From Lyngbya sp. HA4199-MV5 (GTDB taxonomy: Bacteria > Cyanobacteriota > Cyanobacteriia > Leptolyngbyales > Leptolyngbyaceae), in NCBI GenBank assembly GCA_019359375.1, contig JAHHHL010000052.1, positions 1 to 42,880 on the forward strand: a stretch of 42,880 nt of DNA, in the 5' to 3' direction. The notes below the pieces were generated by a model that was given only the letters and a program-made list of their open reading frames with translations, had not been told where the DNA came from and ran no database searches. Below are positions 23,996 through 32,084 of this stretch, in pieces. How positions within the stretch are numbered: the stretch's first letter is position 1; every line of letters begins with the position of its first letter. The translations under genes and the position numbers were made by a program.

Positions 23996-24898
23996 TTACT
24001 GACTTTTGAGAAAGGCTTTAGGAGTCACGCCAACCAATCGTTTGAAGTGGCGGCTGAGGTGACTTTGATGGGTAAAGCCAAGACTATGGGCGATTTCTGC
24101 GATCGTTAGTTCCCCTTGCAGCATTAGCTGTTTCGCCTGTTCAATTCTGTGCTGAATCACATACTGATGCGGTGCAAGTCCGGTTGATTGTTTGAACAAG
24201 CTGGAAAAATAACTCGGACTCATCTGCACAAGTGTTGCTAATTCTGTCAGAGTTAAATCTTGATCGAGATGCTGATGAATATAATCACTCACTCGCTGCA
24301 ATTGCTTTTTAGAGAGATTGCTATGATTTGATAAAGATAGAGCTTTAGAGGCTGAGTAGTGCCGCAATAAGTGAGTCATCAAGGCAGCCGTTAGTGAGTC
24401 GATGTAGAGATGACTGCCCACTCCGCTCAATTCCAGTTCTGACTTAAGGGCAACTCCAATGCTGTGAATCAATGGGTCGCGCTGGCTGAAGTTAGGGATA
24501 AATTCAACCTCAGTAACAGCCGTGAGATCAAAGGTGTGTCGCGCGAACGTAGCTGGCTCAAAGCTGAGGGTAATGAATTCATACTCTGTGTTCCAAGACG
24601 CTGCATTGAGGACATTAGCCGGAACAACCGTCACATCCCCACCGCTGAACTGCTTAGTCTGAAAGCGATGCTCAATCATCTCCTCAACCAATGGCGGTGA
24701 GGGGCTGTGATCGTGAATGATGATGCGATGCTGCTTAGAATAATTTTCCGCAAGTTGATGGGGAGGATGGTGATGATATTGCAGTTGAATGCCGTCCCAC
24801 CCGACACGATCGCTGGAAAGTAACGGAGCCTCAGGATAAAGTTTCCGCACGTCACCCTGTTGAGCAAAATCAACAACTAGGCAATCTGAGGCTACCAT
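23996..24898 (-). CDS. AraC-family transcriptional regulator
   Basis: 300 residues. The C-terminal ~100 residues carry two HTH motifs (LTLTELATLVQMSPSYFSSL; LTIAEIAHSLGFTHQSHLSR) and the family end GVTPKAFLKS. The N-terminal ~190 residues are a cupin-like sensing region (IIIHDHSPSPPLVEEMIEHR, FSGGDVTVVPANV). GAAGGAG stands before ATG 24898. It is followed downstream on the same strand by the efflux operon and is divergent from the COG2345-type regulator, so it is the likely activator of the MFS-azoR-porin operon. Confidence 0.88.
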   Translation of the reverse strand: MVASDCLVVDFAQQGDVRKLYPEAPLLSSDRVGWDGIQLQYHHHPPHQLAENYSKQHRIIIHDHSPSPPLVEEMIEHRFQTKQFSGGDVTVVPANVLNAASWNTEYEFITLSFEPATFARHTFDLTAVTEVEFIPNFSQRDPLIHSIGVALKSELELSGVGSHLYIDSLTAALMTHLLRHYSASKALSLSNHSNLSKKQLQRVSDYIHQHLDQDLTLTELATLVQMSPSYFSSLFKQSTGLAPHQYVIQHRIEQAKQLMLQGELTIAEIAHSLGFTHQSHLSRHFKRLVGVTPKAFLKSQ

Positions 24899-25034
24899 TG
24901 CTTGGCTCCTTCTAAAGGACTGGAGGCTGTATCAGTCCTAGGCACTTGGTTCGGTCGGACTGCTACCCATTGCTTGATAGGCTGAGCGGCTGAAACCATG
25001 TCTTGCCTCCTGAGTTAGAGTGTTAGGAAACTTT

Positions 25035-25069
25035 CTAAAGAAAAACCTTTAGGATGATTATAATTATCC
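25035..25069. promoter_or_regulatory. Two adjacent palindromes in the regulator promoter region
   Basis: CTAAAG-N6-CTTTAG (25035-25052) matches the centre of the element at 23912-23935 (same A-rich spacer, 6-base gap). Overlapping it, GGATGATTATAATTATCC (25052-25069) is palindromic with one mismatched pair. Both lie upstream of the COG2345-type regulator start 25109; TTGACT at 25073-25078 could be its -35. Probable autoregulatory operators. Confidence 0.5.
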
Positions 25070-25108
25070 AGCTTGACTTTGTAAACACTTTTCTTTAACT
25101 TGTTGAGT

Positions 25109-25765
25109 ATGAAAGCCGACAAACCAGCAGAATCAACCAGCGTTCGGACGCGGCGGGCAATCGTCCAACGGCTCAAGCAGGAAGGAGCAATGGATGCGGA
25201 AACGCTTGCTTCTCACTTCAACATCACAGCGATGGCGGTGCGCCAGCATCTCTATGCCTTGCAGAAAGAAGGCTTGGTGACGTATCAGGAAGAAGCGCGA
25301 TCGATGGGGCGACCTGCCAAACTATGGCATTTAACACCTGCCGCTGATCGCTTCTTCCCCGATCGCTATGCTGAATTGACTCTCAGCCTGATTGAGTCAA
25401 TGAAGGAAGCGTTTGGTGAAGCGGGGTTGGATCAACTATTAGCGATTAGAACTCGCGAACAGATTCAGGCGTATCAAGCAATCATCCCCCAGAAAGCTGC
25501 CCTGAAACGGCGCTTGGAAGTGTTGGCAGCACAGCGAACCGAAGAAGGCTACATGGCAGAGGTTCTGATGCAATCAGATGGAAGCTTTCTCTTTGCCGAA
25601 AAGCACTGCCCGATTTGTGCCGTAGCAACTGCCTGTACAGGTCTATGTCGTATGGAATTAGAGATCTTTCAAGCAGCATTGGGTAAGGACGTGAGCATTG
25701 AGCGAACGGAGCATCTCTTAGCAGGCGATCGGCGTTGTGTGTATCGAGTGGTTAGATTGAATTAG
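25109..25765 (+). CDS. Helix-turn-helix regulator of the SufR/COG2345 type with a cysteine cluster
   Basis: 218 residues from ATG 25109; an in-frame TTG at 25100 would add 3. Winged-helix N-terminus (RRAIVQRLKQEGAMDAETLA, then MAVRQHLYALQKEGLVTYQE, GRPAKLW) as in SufR and related DeoR/ArsR-like repressors. C-terminal Cys set HCPICAVATACTGLC (four Cys) could hold an Fe-S cluster, as in SufR, though the SufR spacing differs. It is divergent from the AraC gene and next to the azoR operon, so a redox-sensing role is plausible. It is not sufR of a suf operon; no suf genes are present. Confidence 0.75.
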   Translation: MKADKPAESTSVRTRRAIVQRLKQEGAMDAETLASHFNITAMAVRQHLYALQKEGLVTYQEEARSMGRPAKLWHLTPAADRFFPDRYAELTLSLIESMKEAFGEAGLDQLLAIRTREQIQAYQAIIPQKAALKRRLEVLAAQRTEEGYMAEVLMQSDGSFLFAEKHCPICAVATACTGLCRMELEIFQAALGKDVSIERTEHLLAGDRRCVYRVVRLN

Positions 25766-25816
25766 CCCCTCAGGATGGCGATCAAACAAAAAGTGCAATC
25801 CAAACCCAGGCGATCA

Positions 25817-26143
25817 TCAACCTGTATTTGTTCCTTTCCCCAAATATACGCTCTTCAACCCCATTGCCCCCTTCTTCGTCATCCCCCAATAGCGCAGGTA
25901 GCGGTAAGGTCCATAAGTCTTCCCTGTTTTAGAATCAGGAATCATCTTCAGCTCAATATGCCCTCGTCCCCCGTGCTTCCCCATCGGTGTGCCATCCTCA
26001 CGAGTCTCCTGGGTTTTCTCCTCTGCCTCCTCCCGGCGTGACTCCAATAGCCCCTGAATCATTTCAGCCAGATCCCCTAGCTCTTCATCACTCCAATCCT
26101 GGAGTTCCTGAATCAATCGTGCTGCTTTGCTCCGCTTTGGCAT
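25817..26143 (-). CDS. Conserved cyanobacterial plasmid-type hypothetical protein
   Basis: 108 residues from ATG 26143 (AGGGG 6 bases upstream; TTG 26164 would add 7). A helical acidic N-terminus (AARLIQELQDWSDEELGDLA; GLLESRREEAEE) precedes GRGHIELKMI...YGPYRYLRYW and KSVYLGKG. The G.IELK.....GPY.YLR......SxYLGK pattern recurs in small cyanobacterial proteins (DUF6788-like), whose role is unknown. It sits after the polymerase gene in the same direction, behind two copies of the TTAGGGAA element. Confidence 0.55.
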   Translation of the reverse strand: MPKRSKAARLIQELQDWSDEELGDLAEMIQGLLESRREEAEEKTQETREDGTPMGKHGGRGHIELKMIPDSKTGKTYGPYRYLRYWGMTKKGAMGLKSVYLGKGTNTG

Positions 26144-26170
26144 CTCCCACCCCTGATCCCGCAAAATCTG

Positions 26171-26215
26171 CTTAGGGAATACTTAGAGATCTTTAGCTTG
26201 TTTTCATTCCCTAAG
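26171..26215. promoter_or_regulatory. 45 bp element with CTTAGGGAAT/ATTCCCTAAG ends, copy A
   Basis: Perfect 10 bp inverted arms (26171-26180 and 26206-26215) around 25 bases. Upstream of the minus-strand gene 25817-26143. Confidence 0.55.
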
Positions 26216-26240
26216 TCCAGATTCACCCGTACTGCTTTTG

Positions 26241-26286
26241 GTTAGGGAAAATTTGGCTCGTCATAAAGGCAAAACTATTCCCTAAG
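26241..26286. promoter_or_regulatory. 46 bp element with TTAGGGAA/TTCCCTAA ends, copy B
   Basis: Arms at 26242-26249 and 26278-26285, 28 bases between. The right arm supplies the TAG stop codon of the polymerase gene. Tandem to copy A. Confidence 0.55.
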
Positions 26287-27516
26287 CTTCACCGCCACCC
26301 CAACTAGATGAAACTTTGATGTCCACGACCACCGGGATCGGATGCAGAAACTTCTGAGCTGACACAATCATGCAGCGGTGCAAGAGATCACTGACATGCT
26401 TCGCCTCAACCGCAGGGCACTCCAGCAGAATTTCATCATGCACCGTGCAAATCAGCTTTGCTCCTGTCTCTGCCAGTACTTTGTTGAGTTTCACCAACGC
26501 CAGTTTCGTAATGTCAGCATTTAACCCCTGGACTGGATGATTCAGCAGCTCTGCCAGCCTGGGTTTGTCTGCCCACCTGCGTCGCCGTCCTGCCAAGGTA
26601 CGGCTCTGCTTTGTTCCCCGGATGTAACTGCGCTTGATCGTCCCATGCCACTCTGCCACTCCGGTGTAGGCTTCAAAGAACCGTTTCCGGAATGCTTTTG
26701 CCTCCTCCAACGATAGAGTGACTCCATACTTGGTCTCAGCATAGCTCTGAAGCTTGGCAGCACCCATGCCGTAAATCAGCCCAAAGTTGATGGCTTTGGC
26801 AAGCCGTCGATCTTCCTCGCTCACAGCGTCGATCGCTTTTCCAGTCACCAAAGCTGCTGTTAGTCGGTGCAGATCCTCGCCCTTACGATACACTCGTTGC
26901 ATTTGGGCATCGCCACTCAAGCGGGCAACAATCCTCAGTTCAATCTGGGAATAATCTGCTCGCACGATCCTGTAGCCTGGTGCAGCTACAAAACAGGTTC
27001 GGGCTGCGGCATCGCGAGGAATGGTTTGCAGGGGCGGATTACGGCAAGAGAACCGACCAGATCTGGCTCCAAGCTGATAGTAGGTCGGGTGAATCCTGGC
27101 TGTTACGGGATGGATGTGCTTGGGCAGGCTGTCGGCAAAGGTAGCAGTAATTTTGGAGAGGTGGCGGTAGTCCAATAACGCTCGGATCACAGGATAGTGT
27201 TTCGCCAGGGGAACCAGTTCCTTTTGATTGGTCGAGTTTACTGGAATTCCAAATGCCTGAAGCGCTGCAAGCACCTGTTGGGGAGAGTTTGGGTTAATCG
27301 TATCCGTCATCTCCGGCAGCAAAGACATTTGAGCGTTACCAGCGATCCGGAGTTGGCTAAGCTGATGAAGTGCCGCATCCTGATCGCTCTCTAGCTTTGC
27401 CCCCAACCTTTTCCAGCGAGAGAGATCCAATAACATGCCATTTAGCTCCATTTGAGCTACCGCAGGCATACAGTGAAACTCCATCTGGGCAATTTTAAGG
27501 AGGTGCGAGTTTCCTT

Positions 27517-27537
27517 CGGAAAGGCTTCGCCAACGCT
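27517..27537. repeat. Small dispersed repeat in the polymerase gene
   Basis: CGGAAAGGCTTCGCCAACGC plus T. It encodes WRSLSEG-type residues on the minus strand without breaking the frame. Confidence 0.7.
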
Positions 27538-28011
27538 CTAACTTCTTGACTAGAATCGGGTATAACTTTAACAAAATTGCTGCATCCAACGCCGCGTACT
27601 GTAACTGTTTTGAAGTTAGGGGCTGGCTCCAATCACTGACCTGTTGGGTTTTATCCAGCTCTATATTCAATAGCTTTTGAGCAAGCGTCTGCAACGAGAG
27701 ACTGGTTTTCAGTCCTGCTGTCAGCACTCAATAGGCAAGTTGGGTATCGAAAAAGGGAGGCGCGGGTTGGAGTCCTGCCTGGGCAAGGAATTGCCAGTCG
27801 AATTTGCCGTTGTGAGTAGTCTTAAGCACAGGGCTGGAGAGGAGCTGTTGGAGTGGGTGGCGATCGCAAGAGACAATCTGAGATAAATCAATGAGCATCA
27901 CTGGCTGATCGGGGACTGCAAGCTGAATGAGCCGAATCGTATGAATGTGAGGATCTAACCCTGTCGTTTCGCAGTCCAATCCAATCGCTGAAAACTGTTC
28001 TAGCGATTCTC

Positions 28012-28034
28012 CTCCGGCGAGGCTACGCCAACAC
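28012..28034. repeat. Small dispersed repeat in the polymerase gene
   Basis: GGCGAGGCTACGCCAAC core, a variant of the family; encodes WRSLAGG residues before the exonuclease domain. Confidence 0.6.
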
Positions 28035-28186
28035 AGTGCCGATTCAAGTTCTTTGCCCGACGTAATCAGTTGATAGGTTCCATCTTTCAAATGAGAGTGA
28101 GTTCGAGAGGCAGACATAATCCGAAATGGATGGAGGACTAGCTTGAAGGGGCGGTAGCACCAACCATCTCCGGTATCGCTCATGAT

Positions 28187-28924
28187 TCAGAACAAACTGA
28201 CCTGTTCTGGCTGATCAGATACTTGAGCTGGGTCAGCCGCGATTGCTTCTACCTTTGCTCGATTGCGCCGCTTTCCCCATCCCTGTTGAGCTGCGTGCTT
28301 CACCACGCTTCGACGAATCGATCGACTCAGATCTTGAAAATCATTTTTGACTGTACTGAATTCAATCGGATGCCCACCAATCAACTCATAAAAACTGGTT
28401 GCATTTTCAGGCAACCGATTGTGTTTTTTCATGACCTCATTTCCCGACCAAAGATAGAGATCAACATAATTTCGATGCATTGGTGCTTCCATCGTTGCAG
28501 GCATCATATAAGCTAATGCTTCCGTAGGTGTAGCGTAGTCTCCAACTTGCTCCTGTTCATACTCGGAAAGGATGAGTTCAAACCGATCTTGCACACAGGC
28601 AACCTTTAACCAACCTGGAGTTGCATCACCCCATGAACTACGATGCATCACCAGCGGTCCTGCTAAATAACGGACGTGATGCATGGAAAACTCTGCCATT
28701 TCCAACATGCACGCTAGCAGTTCTCTAGGAACATCGAGGGATGCCAAAAGGCGCAACATTTCCAGGGTGCTAGATGAGCAACGGGTGTCTGGGTTGGCAG
28801 CATCTTTCCCTTGTTGAAGGGTTCGCACCAACTCTTCGGGAATAAAACTCAGTTGATCCACAGCGCAAGCCTCCTGTAGGAATATCCCTACAAACAGCCA
28901 GTTGGCTGGAGCGTTGTTATCCAC
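28187..28924 (-). CDS. Unknown replication-linked protein ending in a clamp-type motif
   Basis: 245 residues, no membrane segment. The middle has MLRLLASLDVPRELLACMLE and HHVRYLAGPLVMHRSSWGDA; the last ~60 residues are basic (SRSIRRSVVKHAAQQGWGKR, RNRAKVEAIAA) and end QPEQVSLF. QVSLF at the extreme C-terminus fits the beta-clamp-binding pentapeptide. It stands 3 bases before the family A DNA polymerase and is divergent from the gene at 28981, so it is probably expressed with the polymerase and may connect it, or itself, to the clamp. No family recognised. Confidence 0.6.
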   Translation of the reverse strand: MDNNAPANWLFVGIFLQEACAVDQLSFIPEELVRTLQQGKDAANPDTRCSSSTLEMLRLLASLDVPRELLACMLEMAEFSMHHVRYLAGPLVMHRSSWGDATPGWLKVACVQDRFELILSEYEQEQVGDYATPTEALAYMMPATMEAPMHRNYVDLYLWSGNEVMKKHNRLPENATSFYELIGGHPIEFSTVKNDFQDLSRSIRRSVVKHAAQQGWGKRRNRAKVEAIAADPAQVSDQPEQVSLF

Positions 28925-28980
28925 CTGGTTGAGGTCACTCTCAGGTCAAGCTTTATAGGCTGGCAAGCATATCGTTTCGT

Positions 28981-29301
28981 ATGGATGCTTGCGCGATGAA
29001 CACTGAATCAACCCCCGATTTCAATGCCAATCCTGACAGTAGTAGCGGTTACCAAACGGGTGGTTATCAAACCTCTGTCGCTGGTGGCAAACAATCGATC
29101 ACTGGGGCAGGCACCAATCCCTGGCAAACCGATCACTTCAGTGATGGCTACCAGGAAAACATCTTTGAACAAAATTTTGGCGATACACCTTACTCAGAAT
29201 CAGCCGCCAACCCCAACCCTCACTTAAAGGGCTATGGCAAGGGTTATCGTTATCAGCCGAAAACAGAGCGTACCTTTTCTGCACCCGAACTGGAGCTTTA
29301 A
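28981..29301 (+). CDS. Hypothetical Gly/Tyr/Asn-rich protein
   Basis: 106 residues from ATG 28981; ATG 28996 (MNTEST) is an equally possible start. Composition is polar and low-complexity, with YQTGGYQTSVAGGKQSITGA, a motif NIFEQNFGDTPYSESAANPN and an end EL-rich (SAPELEL). No signal peptide or membrane helix. It stands 24 bases before the secreted pseudogene at 29325, same strand, so the two may be co-transcribed. Unknown function. Confidence 0.55.
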   Translation: MDACAMNTESTPDFNANPDSSSGYQTGGYQTSVAGGKQSITGAGTNPWQTDHFSDGYQENIFEQNFGDTPYSESAANPNPHLKGYGKGYRYQPKTERTFSAPELEL

Positions 29302-29324
29302 TCCACTCAACCCTGCCTGATGTC

Positions 29325-30163
29325 ATGAATACCCCACTGAGAATGCCAGACGGCTTCAAAAGGCAGCGTGTTCTGGCATGGATCATTTCGCTGTGCTTGA
29401 TTGTCATCAGCCTTTGCGGACTTGTTTCACCTGCATCTGCTCGCACGATCGACGACAGCAGCCTACCCACGCGAATTCCAGAAATTGCAGGGAGTCAAGC
29501 TGGATTGCCTGCAACGCAAGTTTTGTTGCCCGACTGGAACCGGATCTCTTTATCGCAGATGCCGGGTATCAGTCGCTGTGGCTCGGTCGATGGCAAGCCC
29601 TACAGCCAAATGTTGGGGTATGACCTGAGCCGCAGTTGGAGCGCTGGCATGACTCCCGACCAGTATTTAAAGCTGGGGATATCTCGCAGGCATTTCAAGC
29701 AGAAGTGTTTTTGTCAGGGGCGATTCTCCCAAGGAGCGGCTCCGCCAACGCCCAACTCACCAACCTCGATCTCAATCAAGTTGCCTTGAGTGCGTTTACG
29801 CTGGCAGCCGATCAAACCTTAAACCATTTGGCAAAGGTAGTACCGGGATTGGCACAGACCAATGTGCGGGCGATCGCCCCTGTCGCAGCTCTTCTCGCTG
29901 CCAAAGCCGTAGGCATTAAGGTCCCTGATCAAACCCTAGCTGGAGTGCTGGCACAGCATCCCCAGATTGGACAGCTACGCTTAAAGGAGATTGATCTTTC
30001 TCGCTTTCCTGTCAGCTCCATTCCCAACTTGGAAGCCGTTCAACTCCAACAATTTGAGGGCTGGATGAACAGCTTGGTGAAAGATATTCCAGGGTTGGGT
30101 CAGGTGCCGTTGGGATCAATGCCCAACCCGATCGCTGAACTATATAATCCGGTTATGATGTAA
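29325..30163 (+). pseudogene. Secreted plasmid-type protein split by a one-base deletion in a G-run
   Basis: The first frame (29325-29789) has a signal peptide (RVLAWIISLCLIVISLCGLV to ASA) and reaches SAGMTPDQYLKLG. The second frame, joined at the GGGG run (29675-29678), continues DISQAFQAEVFLSGAI and later LNHLAKVVPGLAQTNVRAIA and ends at 30163. One more G would restore a single chain of about 280 residues. A dispersed repeat (29731-29752) adds LPRSGSANA in frame. Similar secreted proteins lie near coupling-protein genes on cyanobacterial plasmids (my recollection, not searched). The G-run could be a slippage site, a mutation or an error. Confidence 0.55.
29731..29752. repeat. Small dispersed repeat in the secreted-protein gene
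   Basis: AAGGAGCGGCTCCGCCAACG plus CC; contains the CGCCAACGCC core. In-frame insertion. Confidence 0.65.
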
Positions 30164-30280
30164 AGATGCCTTATGCTCTTGATAGGAGTACAGTAAGTTT
30201 TCAGTGGTTTTTTTGATGTAAGGAAGCTCTCATTAAATCTGAAGTGTCTAATTAGTTGTGGATGAAAGCTTAGAATCTAT

Positions 30281-31594
30281 ATGGTCAGATTACTCAGTCA
30301 TATACAGAAACTACTTCTCCGAACTCTGCTAACTCTAAAAAATAAGTTGCCTTTGATAATAGTTCTACTAGTTATGTCTTCATTATTGACAGTACTTTGG
30401 AAAGTACAGCAAATTAAGCTTGATTCACTAGATAAACCTATTGAGAAACTACGTGCTGATCTCAACCAATTACCAGTAAAAGATCAATTGCCATTACAGA
30501 AAGACTTACTTGCAATAGAGAAGGATCGAGTTAACGCTCAAAACGCCATTTATACAACCTTAGTTCAAACATTGGGTGGGATATTCTTTTTCGTAACTGC
30601 ATACTTTACTTGGTGCAATTTGAAGATTGCAGAAGCAAATCTCGAAGCGTTACGAATCAAGCAAGCTAAAGATCAATCAATTGCAGAAGCAAACCTAAAA
30701 ATCATTCAAGAGAGACAGGTTACAGACCGTTTGATTGCAGAGGCAAATCTGAAAGCCACTGAAGACAAACAAATTACAGAACGATTTAATAAGGCTGTCG
30801 AGCAATTAGGTAGTGGAAAAATAGAGCTTCAATTAGGGGGAATTTATTCTCTTGAACGAATTTCCAAGGACTCTATAAAGGATCATTGGACAGTTATAGA
30901 AGTCTTAACTTCCTTCATCCAAATCAGGTCTCCTGTATCTCGACCTCTTAATAACCAAATGCCAATTAGACCGATTACTCCTGACATTCAGGTAATTCTC
31001 ATTGTAATCGGACGGCGAGATGGTAATAAAGATCAAAAAGATGCAAAGCTTGATTTGAGCAATACAAACCTAGCTAAAGCTAATCTCAGGGAAGCCTGCC
31101 TTGAACGTGCGGATCTTAGAGAAGCCGATCTTAGAGAAGCTTACCTTGGAGGTGCAAACCTGAACAAGGCTGATCTCAGAGATGCAAATTTAAGCTGCAT
31201 TAATCGTGATAGGGTTAACCCTACCATCAACATCATTAATTTTTCAGGGGCTTTTCTAAATCAGGCTAACCTATCAGAAGCTTTACTTTCGAGAGCTAAT
31301 TTCAAGAATGCTAATTTAAATAAAGCTAACTTCACAACAACTGTTCTCTGTCAAGCCAATTTCACTACAGCTAATCTTGTTCAAACTATACTTAGCGGCG
31401 CTGATCTTAGTGGTGCTGACTTTAGCAGTGCAGTCCTCAGCGGTTCCGATCTTAGTGGCGCTAATATTCAGGGAGCCAAGTTTTTTGGAGCAAAAGGATT
31501 AGTTACTGCTCAAATTCAGTCTGCAATAGGCTGGGAGAATGCTTTATATGATGAAGCTTTTCGGCAAATGCTGGGACTTTCAGAGAACACATGA
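30281..31594 (+). CDS. Membrane-anchored pentapeptide-repeat protein
   Basis: 437 residues. Two N-terminal membrane helices (LPLIIVLLVMSSLLTVLW, ~24-41; LVQTLGGIFFFVTAYFTW, ~94-111), then a helical repeat region with three copies of IAEANL-type segments, a conserved block (FNKAVEQLGSGKIELQLGGI, then HWTVIEVLTSFI), and about 25 pentapeptide repeats from ~260 (A/C-D/N-L-X-X, e.g. LDLSNTNLAKANLREA). Common in cyanobacteria, with unknown role. The block has no HIP1 site and is AT-rich. Convergent with the DUF7689-like gene 31 bases away. Confidence 0.82.
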   Translation: MVRLLSHIQKLLLRTLLTLKNKLPLIIVLLVMSSLLTVLWKVQQIKLDSLDKPIEKLRADLNQLPVKDQLPLQKDLLAIEKDRVNAQNAIYTTLVQTLGGIFFFVTAYFTWCNLKIAEANLEALRIKQAKDQSIAEANLKIIQERQVTDRLIAEANLKATEDKQITERFNKAVEQLGSGKIELQLGGIYSLERISKDSIKDHWTVIEVLTSFIQIRSPVSRPLNNQMPIRPITPDIQVILIVIGRRDGNKDQKDAKLDLSNTNLAKANLREACLERADLREADLREAYLGGANLNKADLRDANLSCINRDRVNPTINIINFSGAFLNQANLSEALLSRANFKNANLNKANFTTTVLCQANFTTANLVQTILSGADLSGADFSSAVLSGSDLSGANIQGAKFFGAKGLVTAQIQSAIGWENALYDEAFRQMLGLSENT

Positions 31595-31625
31595 TAAAAA
31601 ATGTGCGGAAATGCATCATTCGAGA

Positions 31626-32084
31626 CTAGGAATCCGTTTCAAGCGTTATACGTCGCCTTAAAATGGTAGCTAGAAAACCGAAATCGTTACCCTCTAAAAA
31701 ATCATATGTCTCGTGTAGTATATCTTCAAGATCACCTATCTTACTTGTCCACTTTCCAATATTTGCCCCTTTAGCAATTTGTCTTGTCGCATGTGTAACC
31801 TTCCCAAAAGAATCAACATATAATGCTATTTTTTCAAAACCAGGCTCTAACTCTGGATTATTATCGGGTGAAAGCTCATAACTTATAAAGCCATAAGCTA
31901 AGATGTAACTGTCTAAAGCTTCGTCTTTAGGAGCATTAGAAGGCCAATAATATTGATCAAACGGCTCAGGCGACCAGATACAGAAATCTTGACCTGCTGC
32001 CCAAGCAAAACAATTGTATTTTATGGTTACAGGACTGAATATATTATCCGCAAGATAAGGAAAGCAATCTTTAATCGAACACAT
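31626..32084 (-). CDS. DUF7689-like protein, partner of the GAF-fusion gene
   Basis: 152 residues. Motifs YNCFAWAAGQD, YYWPSNAP, EPGFEKIALYVD, THATRQ and KWTSKIGDLEDILHETYDFL match a small conserved family I recall as DUF7689, where an NC..WAAG Cys and a later His are invariant, suggesting a Cys-His active site, not demonstrated. Its start overlaps the end of the GAF gene by 14 bases, so translation is coupled. In other genomes a short protein with the same C-terminal domain as the GAF gene precedes this family (recollection). Confidence 0.6.
   Translation of the reverse strand: MCSIKDCFPYLADNIFSPVTIKYNCFAWAAGQDFCIWSPEPFDQYYWPSNAPKDEALDSYILAYGFISYELSPDNNPELEPGFEKIALYVDSFGKVTHATRQIAKGANIGKWTSKIGDLEDILHETYDFLEGNDFGFLATILRRRITLETDS

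Larger units (their letters stand above)
26282..28183 (-). pseudogene. Family A DNA polymerase with 3'-5' exonuclease, interrupted by one TGA
   Basis: ~633 codons. The exonuclease part has LDCETTGLD (Exo I; residues ~69-77), THNGKFDWQFL (Exo II) and YAALDAAILLKLY (Exo III). The polymerase part has ARSGRFSCRNPPLQT, motif A VRADYSQIELRI, motif B RRLAKAINFGLIYGMG and motif C CTVHDEILLE. There is no 5'-3' exonuclease domain, as in plasmid- and phage-type Pol A. A single TGA (27728-27730) sits between FFDTQLAY and VLTAGL, contiguous in homologs; the frame continues unbroken, so it is a nonsense change, a sequence error or readthrough. Two in-frame dispersed repeats (27517, 28012) add WRSLSEG-like and WRSLAGG-like residues. 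The gene starts 3 bases after its upstream neighbour. Confidence 0.82.

Noticed and set aside
25109-25765. Naming the gene sufR
   Set aside because: Cysteine spacing differs from what I recall for SufR and there is no suf operon; kept as SufR/COG2345-type.
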